A stretch of 64,000 nucleotides of DNA, taken from contig CAKOSH010000006.1 of assembly GCA_934102215.1 (NCBI GenBank), positions 44,191-108,190 of the forward strand, read 5' to 3'. Positions 1-6,999 of the stretch are shown in pieces; the stretch's first letter is position 1; each line of letters begins with the position of its first letter. This DNA is from an uncultured Bacilli bacterium (GTDB lineage: Bacteria > Bacillota_I > Bacilli_A > RF39 > UBA660). The translations under genes were made by a program, and so were the position numbers. A model generated the notes under the pieces. That model ran no database searches, was not told the origin of the DNA, and saw only the letters and a program-made list of their open reading frames with translations.

Positions 1-360
1 TTTATTACTTTGAAGTTTTTGTTTGTTTTTATAAATATTCTTTTTCTTAAGCGATAAATCTTCTTGATTTTGTTTATTATCTTTCTTCTTGAACTTTTCT
101 TTTACCTTAACTTGTTCATCTAATTCAATATTGTATGCTAGTGCTGCTTCTTCTGCTCTATCTTCTAGTTCAAATTTATCAGCAAGTTCCTCTGTTAAAT
201 TATTTTCTTCTACTTTTGATAATTCATTATCAAGCATAATTATTGCTTCATCATCTAATATATCACTCTTGCTTTTGTAGTTATATCCCATCTTCTTTAG
301 TGAATCTATAACTTCTTCACATGTTACACCTAATTCTAAAGCATAATCTTCTATACTCAT
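1..360 (-). CDS. infB: Translation initiation factor IF-2, N-terminal part (runs off the window)
   Basis: An open reading frame starts at an ATG (358-360) behind a GGAGGG-type ribosome binding site and runs off the left edge. The first residues (MSIEDYALELGVTCEEVIDS) have the helical IF2_N pattern, followed by a glutamate- and lysine-rich linker as in Firmicute IF-2. The GTPase domain lies outside the window. Its place directly after ylxR in a rimP-nusA-ylxR order is the classical position of infB; rplGA/ylxQ, often found between ylxR and infB, is absent. Identification rests on context plus the N-terminal motif. Confidence 0.85.
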   Translation of the reverse strand, partial: MSIEDYALELGVTCEEVIDSLKKMGYNYKSKSDILDDEAIIMLDNELSKVEENNLTEELADKFELEDRAEEAALAYNIELDEQVKVKEKFKKKDNKQNQEDLSLKKKNIYKNKQKLQSNK

Positions 361-381
361 AAAATCCCTCCTTTTTCTATT

Positions 382-639
382 TTATATTTTAGTTAATAAT
401 TCATCATATATTTCATCTTTAATTGTTACTTCTAAATGACGTTCTAGTATTTTAGATTTACGTGCTTTTTCAATAGTCTCTTTGTCTTTTTTAATGTAAG
501 CACCTCTACCATTTGCTTTGCCTGTCTCATCTACAAATACATTTCCTTCATTATCACGAACAACTCTTAATAATTCTTTCTTTTCTAATTTTTCATGTGT
601 TACTACACATGTTCTCATAGGTACTTTTCTTACTTTCAT
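382..639 (-). CDS. ylxR: YlxR/RnpM family RNA-binding protein (DUF448)
   Basis: This 85-residue basic protein carries the family core: MRTCVV near the N-terminus, the RVVR strand and the GRGAYI segment. YlxR proteins bind RNA; in Bacillus subtilis the protein (RnpM) was reported to modulate RNase P. It sits between nusA (11 nt upstream) and infB (21 nt downstream), the normal operon position. The length is typical. The residues before MRTCVV (MKVRKVP) are covered by an in-frame start with a good ribosome binding site. Confidence 0.92.
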   Translation of the reverse strand: MKVRKVPMRTCVVTHEKLEKKELLRVVRDNEGNVFVDETGKANGRGAYIKKDKETIEKARKSKILERHLEVTIKDEIYDELLTKI

Positions 640-649
640 TTTATTCTCC

Positions 650-1798
650 TTATGAGTTAATTTGTTTATTTATATCAGCAAGTGTTTTAATATTAATTGT
701 ATATTTAGTAAGTTTACTAGCTAGTTTAATATTAATACCTTTCTTACCTATTGCTAAACTTAAGTTTTCATCATCAGCAATAACTAATGCTTCTTTTTTC
801 TTTTCATCAGTTATACTTACGTTTAAGTTTTTAGCAGGGCTTAATGCATTAGCAATAAATTCTTCTGGGTCAGTACTATATGCAATTAAATCTACTTTTT
901 CTCCTCCAAGTTCATTAATTATATTAGCAATTCTTCTTCCTTTTTCACCAATACAACTTCCAATTGGATCTACTTTTGGATTAGTTGATGCTACTGCTAC
1001 TTTAGATCTAACGCCTGCTTCACGAGCAACTCCTCTAAGTTCAAGAGTTCCATCACTAAATTCAGGTATTTCATGTTCAAATAATCTTTTAACAAATCCA
1101 TAATTCTTTCTTGATACTAAAATTAATGGTCCTTTAGTAGTAGTTTCTATTTTAGTAATATATACTTTAATAGAATCTCCCATAGTTAATTTTTCACCTG
1201 GTATTAATTCAGTTTTAGGAAGTATTCCACGTGCTTTACCTAAATCAACATAGTAATTTCTAGCATCTTCCATTGCAAGGAATCCTATCATAAGTTCATC
1301 TTGTTTATCTTCGAATTCACTCATGATTTTTTCACGTTCTGCTTCTCTTATCTTTTGAAGTACAACTTGTTTTGCTACTGAAATAGCAACTCTACCAAAG
1401 TCTTTAGGAGTAACTTCTTCTAATATTTCATCTCCAACTTGATAATCACTATTTATTTCTTTAGCATCACTTATTGTCATTTCATTTAGATAATCATGTT
1501 TTACTTTAACTTCTCCTGTTTCAGGATCAATATCATCGTCATCATCTTTATAATCATCAACTATTGTTGTAACTTTAAATACTTTTATTTCTCCTGTATT
1601 TCTATCAATTAATACTCTTGATGTATAATCTGCTTTTTCATTCTTTTTAAATGCTGTTGAAAGTGCTGTTTGCATTGCTTCTATAACAACATCTTCATCA
1701 ATACCTTTTTCTTTAACGATATAGTCTAATGCTTTTTTAAATTCTTTTGCTTTTGCTACATTTTCATCTTCTACTTTAGTTTTCTTCATCTTCTTCAC
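650..1798 (-). CDS. nusA: Transcription termination/antitermination protein NusA
   Basis: The protein has 382 residues, the usual length for Bacilli, which lack the C-terminal acidic repeats. The N-terminal RNA-polymerase-binding domain is about 1-130. An S1 domain follows (about 165-230, ending LILVSRKN), then two KH domains: KH1 with IGSCIGEKGRRI near 280 and KH2 with LAIGKKGINIKLA near 350. It modulates pausing, termination and antitermination. The start overlaps the 3' end of rimP by 23 nt, suggesting translational coupling. There is an unusual acidic stretch DDYKDDDDDIDPETGE near residue 85. Confidence 0.95.
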   Translation of the reverse strand: MKKMKKTKVEDENVAKAKEFKKALDYIVKEKGIDEDVVIEAMQTALSTAFKKNEKADYTSRVLIDRNTGEIKVFKVTTIVDDYKDDDDDIDPETGEVKVKHDYLNEMTISDAKEINSDYQVGDEILEEVTPKDFGRVAISVAKQVVLQKIREAEREKIMSEFEDKQDELMIGFLAMEDARNYYVDLGKARGILPKTELIPGEKLTMGDSIKVYITKIETTTKGPLILVSRKNYGFVKRLFEHEIPEFSDGTLELRGVAREAGVRSKVAVASTNPKVDPIGSCIGEKGRRIANIINELGGEKVDLIAYSTDPEEFIANALSPAKNLNVSITDEKKKEALVIADDENLSLAIGKKGINIKLASKLTKYTINIKTLADINKQINS

Positions 1799-2036
1799 TC
1801 ACTCCTTTGCTTCCTACATCTAAAACATATTCTTCTAAATCTAAGTCTAATGAATCAATTATTGGATCAACTATGTGTGTTGCTTTAACACATAAATCCA
1901 TATCTACTCCAGATTCACTATCTATAGTTACAAATAATGTTTTTTCTCCATCATCTTCTCCTAGATAAACATCTAACAATTTTATGTTTTCTTTCTCTAG
2001 TGGTTCAGTTATTGCATCTTTGATTTTATCTATCAC
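1776..2036 (-). CDS. rimP: Ribosome maturation factor RimP, N-terminal domain only
   Basis: RimP helps assemble the 30S subunit. A GTG at 2034-2036 lies 7 nt behind AAAGGAGG and is the likely start; a longer in-frame reading from 2081 would run through that ribosome binding site. The resulting 86 residues match only the RimP N-terminal alpha/beta domain (EPLEKENIKLLDV, the VTID strand, DLCVKATHIVDPIID, and a final strand EEYVLDVGSKGV). The protein then ends in an acidic tail overlapping nusA. The roughly 65-residue SH3-like C-terminal domain of normal ~150-residue RimP is missing. Confidence 0.85.
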   Translation of the reverse strand: MIDKIKDAITEPLEKENIKLLDVYLGEDDGEKTLFVTIDSESGVDMDLCVKATHIVDPIIDSLDLDLEEYVLDVGSKGVSEEDEEN

Positions 2037-2059
2037 ACAAATGCCTCCTTTCGTAATTA

Positions 2060-2127
2060 AAGAGTGGACTGTTATGCCCACTCTTCGCTGTCAAATGTAT
2101 TATATCATATTAAATTATATGTTACAA
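2060..2127 (-). promoter_or_regulatory. Promoter and leader hairpin of the rimP-nusA-ylxR-infB operon
   Basis: On the minus strand there is a -35 TTGTAA (2122-2127), a 17 nt spacer and a -10 TATAAT (2099-2104) with an upstream TG (TGATATAAT). The predicted transcript starts near 2092. It immediately forms a hairpin: AAGAGTGG (2078-2085) pairs with CCACTCTT (2060-2067) across a 10 nt loop. No T-run follows, so this looks like a leader structure rather than a terminator. Confidence 0.7.
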
Positions 2128-2155
2128 GAAAAAGTTTTTGCGGATTTTTTGTAAC
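2121..2155 (-). terminator. AT-rich hairpin behind the first TasA-like gene
   Basis: GTTACAA and TTGTAAC arms, extended by A/T pairs, enclose a short loop. It overlaps the -35 box of the rimP promoter. It lies just downstream of the surface-protein gene on the minus strand and may act as its terminator. No strong T-tract is present, so the call is tentative. Confidence 0.35.
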
Positions 2156-2186
2156 CCCTGGATAATTTTATTTTAGTTTCATAAAA

Positions 2187-3419
2187 TTAACCGATGCGAA
2201 AAGCTGGCACCACACCCTCTGTAATATGAGCATTGATTCCACCCCAGTTACCAAGGCTGGACACAGCATAGAAGAAATCGTCATAGTCAGAATAAGCCGA
2301 ACGAAGCCACCATCCTGAAGCGCTAACTCCATTTTCCTTTATTGCTCCACTATTGGTACTAATTGTTACTCCTAAATTTTTATAATTATCTAATTGCCTT
2401 GTGACATCTCTTGCTGTATCTTCATCAATTGTATTTGAACCTCCTTGTGCCCATACTTCTGCTGTGCTTAGTAAATATAATTTATCAGTTGATGTAAAGT
2501 TTTCTGTATCACCACTTCCATAACTTGATACTACTGTTGTATCTATTATTGCGTTCCTTATTTCATTTGGTATTACATTATATATATCATTGTTTACAAA
2601 TGTTCTCATTGATGTTGCTGGCCATCCTCCTACATTTGTATCTGTATCATTCATTTTATGTGTTGTTATTATATCTGCAAACTCTAATACAAATCCACAA
2701 GCAGTTTGTGAAAAACCAGTAGTACTACATTCACTTGGTGTTGATGTGTTTGCTATTCTTACTGTATGTGTTCCATATGTTGTTCCAAGGTTTACCTCTT
2801 TTGTACTTCCAACAGCATATTCACTTCCATATCCTGCTTTTACATTTGCTATTATTGTTGCCCAACTATCAGTTGAAAAATCAGGTGCTTTATATTCTTC
2901 AATACCTAAAACTCCATTAAATTCCTTTCCTTGATTATAATTTTGATCTGCATTTGTTTCTTTGAATAATATTGTGAAAGTATATTTATGAGTAAACCCA
3001 CTTTCTATATTAATTTTCTTTGCTATTGTCATATCACTTATTGCTGCTTGTGATATTGATTCACATGTTCCTTCTACTGTTCCTGATGCATTTAATCTTT
3101 GACATGTTGCACTTAAAACAAGTTCATCATTTGTAATTCCATTTGTTAGTGATTGCCAAATAATATTGTAATAAGCATCTAATGTACCATTATTCTTTAC
3201 TGATACTTCTTTTGTAGTAGTCCATCCTGGTTTTATATACTGTGCATTTATTGCTGGTCCATCAGTATATGTAAGTTTTAGTGTTCCAGCTTCCACTACT
3301 ACATCTTTTGCATTATCATTTCCTTTTACAGCAGTACTAAAGTATGCATAAGAAAGTCCTGTTGTTAAAAGCAATAACAATACAAGAAACGTTCCAATTA
3401 AAATTTTGTTATCTTTCAT
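2187..3419 (-). CDS. SipW/TasA-type exported surface protein with C-terminal DUF6273-like domain (paralogue 1)
   Basis: This 410-residue protein starts with a hydrophobic signal segment (about 6-24) ending LSYAYFS, typical of SipW-processed TasA/camelysin-like exports. A beta-rich TasA-like region follows (to about 175, with NDNAKDVVVEAGTL and YNIIWQSL). The C-terminal half has motifs of the DUF6273 family: GFVLEFADIITTH, GGWPATSMRTFVN, LYLLSTAEVW, then WWLRSAY and a terminal VVPAFRIG. Function is unknown; DUF6273 domains occur on extracellular proteins of gut Firmicutes. A paralogue lies at 29564-30889. The two are close except in the last ~45 residues. The final ~130 nt are visibly richer in G+C than the rest of the gene. 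Confidence 0.8.
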   Translation of the reverse strand: MKDNKILIGTFLVLLLLLTTGLSYAYFSTAVKGNDNAKDVVVEAGTLKLTYTDGPAINAQYIKPGWTTTKEVSVKNNGTLDAYYNIIWQSLTNGITNDELVLSATCQRLNASGTVEGTCESISQAAISDMTIAKKINIESGFTHKYTFTILFKETNADQNYNQGKEFNGVLGIEEYKAPDFSTDSWATIIANVKAGYGSEYAVGSTKEVNLGTTYGTHTVRIANTSTPSECSTTGFSQTACGFVLEFADIITTHKMNDTDTNVGGWPATSMRTFVNNDIYNVIPNEIRNAIIDTTVVSSYGSGDTENFTSTDKLYLLSTAEVWAQGGSNTIDEDTARDVTRQLDNYKNLGVTISTNSGAIKENGVSASGWWLRSAYSDYDDFFYAVSSLGNWGGINAHITEGVVPAFRIG

Positions 3420-3446
3420 AATTTATCTACCCTACTTTCATTAGTA

Positions 3447-3489
3447 AGTATAGCATAAATTACCCCCCCCGCAAGCGAACATAAGTTTG
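3447..3489 (-). promoter_or_regulatory. Poly-G-tract promoter of surface protein 1, with an adjacent LexA-like palindrome
   Basis: Reading the minus strand, an extended -10 TGCTATACT (3447-3455) is preceded by a run of eight G (C on plus, 3463-3470) and by TTGC. Taking TTGCGG (3469-3474) as the -35 gives a 16 nt spacer that includes most of the G run. Just upstream is CAAACTTATGTTCG (3476-3489), which resembles the Firmicute SOS box and matches the site before the Y-family polymerase at 13 of 14 positions. The sequence from the start codon through the tract is identical to that before the paralogue at 29564-30889, except for tract length. Confidence 0.65.
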
Positions 3490-3636
3490 TGTCATGAATA
3501 TAGCCTAATTTAATCAAAATTTTTGGTTAAATTAATACGTTTTTTCTTATATTTTCAAATATTATGGTGAAATTAATTGATTTTAATTGAAATATTATTT
3601 CTAATTTGTTAGTATATTGAATTAAGAGGTATTGGT

Positions 3637-5520
3637 ATGAAAAATAAAACTATTTTTATGAGTTTAGATAAGAAGACTCAAGACTATTTAAGAACTGTTT
3701 ATTCATTAATTAACTACTTTAGTTATAACGATATGTATTATAGAGTTACTAATGGTGATGGTGAAACATTATATTTTAAACTAGATGATGGACATTACAT
3801 AATTGGATTATCATTCTTTTTAGCAGGACTTTATATAGATGGATTTACTAAAGATTTATTTGCAAGTAAAGGTATTACATTTGAAGAATGTCTTAAATAT
3901 ATTAAAAAAACTGCTAATACAGTTAAATTTAAATTATTAAAAGAAGATTTATTTGATAGTGAAGTATTTGGTCTTATTAACTTAGAATGTTATTTAGGAA
4001 ATATAGCATATCAAATAAAAGAAGATTATTATTTACGTGATAAAGATTTCTCTATTAATGATTTAGAACCATATCAAATATTTGATTATTCTATGGTGTA
4101 TTATAATGAAGTTCTGGAAGATATTATGGCTGAAATGTTTGATATAGAAGATTTTGGTCATAGTGATTTATTTATGGAATATCAATCTAAGCGTGAAGAA
4201 ATATATGGTGAAATGGCTAAAGATAGATATAATGTTGATATATTTAATAGTAAACATAAAGATACTATATGGGAATTTGATTTTGATAGATTTAAACTTA
4301 TTAATGATGAAGGATGTAGTTATTTAATACCTAAAGACAATAATAATGTTAAAGTAAAAGTATTTGATGAAAAAAATGATTCTATTGATATTAAGAGTGC
4401 TGAAATATTAAGAATCAATGGTAAAGATTTAACATATGAATCATTTAAAGAAATATTATCATTAAGTGATAGTTCTTTTCTTGAATTAACTATTGTAGAT
4501 GTTGATGGTATCGAAAGAATATTCAAAACAAGAAAGGGAGAAATATTTATGAAACCTCAAACAGAAACACAAAATAATAATAACAATAATAATAAAAAGA
4601 ATTCTGTATTAGATAAGTATGGTGAAGATTTAACTAAACTTAATTATATTAAAGATCCTAGTATTGGTAGAGATGAAGATATTAGAAAGATAGAACAAAT
4701 ACTTTTATATCCAGAAAGAGATAAGAGTATTATTATAACTGGTGAAAGTGGTGTTGGTAAAACAGCTTTAGTAAAAGGACTTGCTTATAGAATTAAAAAT
4801 GGTGATGTTCCATACCTACTTAAGTACTTAAAAATAATTAGTATTGATACTGCGACTATTGTTGCTGGTACTAAATATGTTGGTTCACTAGAAGAAAAAC
4901 TTAAGAAAATACTTGATGAAGCATCTAAAGATAAAACTATCATATTGTTTATTGATGAAATACATCAAACTATTGGTGGTGGTAAGAGCGATAATGATTC
5001 TAATAGTGTTGCTGAAATATTAAAGCCATATTTAGATAGTGGTAAAGTTAGAGTTATAGGTGCGACTACTACTGAAGAATATATGGAACACATAAGTAGT
5101 AACCCTGCTTTTAAAACAAGATTTAAAAGAATTGATATAAAAGAACCTACTAATGATACAATATATACTATACTTGATGATTTAATTAATACTTATAATG
5201 AAATTAGTGGATGTACTCTTGATGCTCTTGGAACTGATAGAAGTAATATTATTAATTCATTAATTGCTATTACTAAAAAATCATATAGAGATTATAAAGA
5301 TCCATCTAACAATCCAAGACTTGTAATTGATATATTAAAAGAAGCATATGCAATAGCGGCTATTAATGATAGAGATGTAGTAACTATGGATGACATTAAA
5401 CTTGCTGTTATGGATGAAGAAAGGCTTTATAAATCTGCTCGTGAAAAATATAGTTCAATTGTAAAAAGTGAAGAACAAAAAGATAGAGGTAAAATTCTTG
5501 AGTTTAAGCCTAAAAAATAG
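3637..5520 (+). CDS. Single-ring Clp-like AAA+ ATPase with an N-terminal unknown domain and PDZ-like segment
   Basis: This 627-residue protein ends in one AAA+ module like the D1 ring of ClpA/ClpC: LDKYGEDLT lead-in, SIGRDEDI, Walker A GESGVGKT (369-376), VAGTKYVGSLEEKL pore-loop region, Walker B ILFIDE (about 436-441) and NPAFKTRFKRI with the arginine finger. The D2 ring and the N-terminal Clp repeats are absent. Residues 1-240 are unrecognised. About 250-302 looks like a degenerate PDZ fold (ILRINGKDLTYESF). An asparagine run separates this from the ATPase. An internal ATG at 4549 (Met305) has AAGGGAG 8 nt upstream and could yield the ATPase alone. No protease gene is adjacent, so partner and substrate are unknown. 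Confidence 0.75.
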   Translation: MKNKTIFMSLDKKTQDYLRTVYSLINYFSYNDMYYRVTNGDGETLYFKLDDGHYIIGLSFFLAGLYIDGFTKDLFASKGITFEECLKYIKKTANTVKFKLLKEDLFDSEVFGLINLECYLGNIAYQIKEDYYLRDKDFSINDLEPYQIFDYSMVYYNEVLEDIMAEMFDIEDFGHSDLFMEYQSKREEIYGEMAKDRYNVDIFNSKHKDTIWEFDFDRFKLINDEGCSYLIPKDNNNVKVKVFDEKNDSIDIKSAEILRINGKDLTYESFKEILSLSDSSFLELTIVDVDGIERIFKTRKGEIFMKPQTETQNNNNNNNKKNSVLDKYGEDLTKLNYIKDPSIGRDEDIRKIEQILLYPERDKSIIITGESGVGKTALVKGLAYRIKNGDVPYLLKYLKIISIDTATIVAGTKYVGSLEEKLKKILDEASKDKTIILFIDEIHQTIGGGKSDNDSNSVAEILKPYLDSGKVRVIGATTTEEYMEHISSNPAFKTRFKRIDIKEPTNDTIYTILDDLINTYNEISGCTLDALGTDRSNIINSLIAITKKSYRDYKDPSNNPRLVIDILKEAYAIAAINDRDVVTMDDIKLAVMDEERLYKSAREKYSSIVKSEEQKDRGKILEFKPKK

Positions 5521-5563
5521 TTGAAATATTAAATATGTAATGTTATACTATACTTGTAGGTAT

Positions 5564-5647
5564 AATTATCTACTCTTGGTCTGTAACAGGATCAAACCGG
5601 TGTTAGCGTGTAGCTGCTTAGAAAGACAACTTTATAGTTGTTTTTTT
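5564..5647 (+). ncRNA. Candidate small structured RNA or structured 3' UTR ending in a terminator
   Basis: Between the AAA+ gene and the polymerase is an island with many G and C, starting after a possible -10 TATAAT (5560-5565). It contains TAACA...TGTTA arms and ends in the hairpin ACAACT-TTAT-AGTTGT (5626-5641) followed by seven T. The matching -35 is weak. It could be an independent RNA or the structured tail of the upstream mRNA. It matches no RNA family I can recall; it lacks the SRP RNA core motif. A 73-codon reading frame crossing it has no ribosome binding site and is taken as spurious. Confidence 0.45.
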
Positions 5648-5720
5648 AATGTTATTATTTCTTCATACTATTTGAACCTACTTTACTCTAATTTTTACAT
5701 ATATTTCCTGATTGTTTATA

Positions 5721-5749
5721 TTGACAAACTTATGTTTGTTATTTATTAT
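5721..5749 (+). promoter_or_regulatory. Promoter with embedded LexA-like palindrome before the Y-family polymerase
   Basis: TTGACA (5721-5726), a 17 nt spacer and TATTAT (5744-5749) form a good sigma-A promoter. The palindrome ACAAAC-TTAT-GTTTGT (5724-5739) fills the spacer. It resembles the Bacillus SOS box CGAAC-N4-GTTCG with A in place of G. The predicted transcription start (about 5756) lies at the start codon, implying a leaderless or nearly leaderless mRNA. Confidence 0.65.
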
Positions 5750-5757
5750 ATATGTAT

Positions 5758-6999
5758 ATGAAAGAGAGAAATATTATAAGTATTGATTTAAAGAGTTTTT
5801 TTGCATCTTGTGAATGTGTTGAAAGAGGACTTGATCCTTATAAAACTCCTTTAGTTGTTGCTGATACTGATAGAGGTGATAAAGCTATGTCACTTGCGGT
5901 ATCCCCTTACCTTAGAAATCGTGGAGTTAAATCAAGATGTAGAGTTTTTGAAATACCTAAAAATCTAAATATAATATTTGTTAAACCTAGAATTAAACTA
6001 TATCAAGAATATAGTAAGAAAGTGTTTGATATATATAAGAGTTTCATTAGTGAAGAAGATATACATTTCTATTCTATTGATGAAGTGTTTATGGATGTTA
6101 CTGATTATTTAAAATATTATAATAAAACTGACACAGAACTTGCTTTATTAATTATGAAAACTGTTCTTGAGAAAACTGGACTTACCACTACTGCTGGTAT
6201 TGGACCTAATGTTTTACTTGCAAAAGTTGCGATGGATATTGAAGCAAAGCATAATAAAAATTGTTTATCTAAATGGACTTATAAAGATATTGAAACTAAA
6301 TTATGGAATATAACTCCTCTTACTAAAATCTGGGGCATAGGTAAAAATACAGAACGTAAACTTAATAATCTAGGAATATATAAAGTTGGTGATATAAATA
6401 ATTATCCAAGAAGTTTCTATATCAAAAGATTTGGTAATGTGATGGGAAATGATATATTTGATAAGGCTAATGGAATATACTTTCCAACTATAAAAGAACT
6501 TAATTCAAGAGTACATGAGAAATCTATAAGTATGAGTCAAATATTATATAGAGATTATAGTATAGATGAAGCAATACTTATTATTAAAGAAATGAATGAT
6601 ATGTTAAATGTTCAACTTAAAGAAAAGAAACTTACGACTAGACTTGTTCATCTAAGTATTTCATATTCAAGAGATTTATATAAAGGATTTAATGATACTA
6701 CTTTACTTAATACTGAAGAAGATAATGGTGAAAAGATATTTGAAACATTAAAATATATGTATTATAAAAATATAGAAGATTTACCTATTAGAAAAGTTGG
6801 TATAGCATACTCTAAACTTGCTGATAAAGGTGCTACTCAACTATCATTATTTGATAAAAGTGAAGTTCCAACTGATGAATATAACAAAATAATAGACAAA
6901 ATCACTTCTAAATATGGTAATACATCTATACTTAGAGCATCTTCCTTACTAAAATCATCTACAATTAAAAATAGAGAAAGATATAAAAATACTATTTAA
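5758..6999 (+). CDS. Y-family DNA polymerase (UmuC/YqjW/UvrX type)
   Basis: This translesion polymerase of about 413 residues has the N-terminal catalytic motif IDLKSFFASCE, the VSPYLRNRGVKSRCRV finger region, the second catalytic motif YSIDEVFMDV and a helix-hairpin-helix segment (TKIWGIGKNTERKLNNLGI). A QLSLF-type beta-clamp-binding motif (TQLSLFD) lies near the C-terminus. This layout matches SOS-induced UvrX/YqjW-like polymerases rather than DinB. Two ATGs are available, 5752 and 5758. The promoter places transcription start near 5756 and no ribosome binding site is visible, so the second is chosen. A LexA-like palindrome in the promoter supports damage induction. Confidence 0.88.
   Translation: MKERNIISIDLKSFFASCECVERGLDPYKTPLVVADTDRGDKAMSLAVSPYLRNRGVKSRCRVFEIPKNLNIIFVKPRIKLYQEYSKKVFDIYKSFISEEDIHFYSIDEVFMDVTDYLKYYNKTDTELALLIMKTVLEKTGLTTTAGIGPNVLLAKVAMDIEAKHNKNCLSKWTYKDIETKLWNITPLTKIWGIGKNTERKLNNLGIYKVGDINNYPRSFYIKRFGNVMGNDIFDKANGIYFPTIKELNSRVHEKSISMSQILYRDYSIDEAILIIKEMNDMLNVQLKEKKLTTRLVHLSISYSRDLYKGFNDTTLLNTEEDNGEKIFETLKYMYYKNIEDLPIRKVGIAYSKLADKGATQLSLFDKSEVPTDEYNKIIDKITSKYGNTSILRASSLLKSSTIKNRERYKNTI

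Noticed and set aside
2187..2330. Diversity-generating retroelement acting on the C-terminus of the DUF6273-like proteins
   Set aside because: No reverse transcriptase or template repeat in the window, and the two paralogues differ by synonymous and non-adenine changes as well, unlike DGR variation.
2525..2934. Plus-strand reading frames inside the surface-protein genes (also 29841-30294)
   Set aside because: They mirror the conserved minus-strand coding sequence, lack ribosome binding sites and occur in both paralogues only because the sequences are similar.
5540..5761. 73-codon reading frame after the AAA+ gene
   Set aside because: No ribosome binding site, crosses a terminator hairpin and the polymerase promoter, and its composition is that of a structured RNA followed by non-coding sequence.
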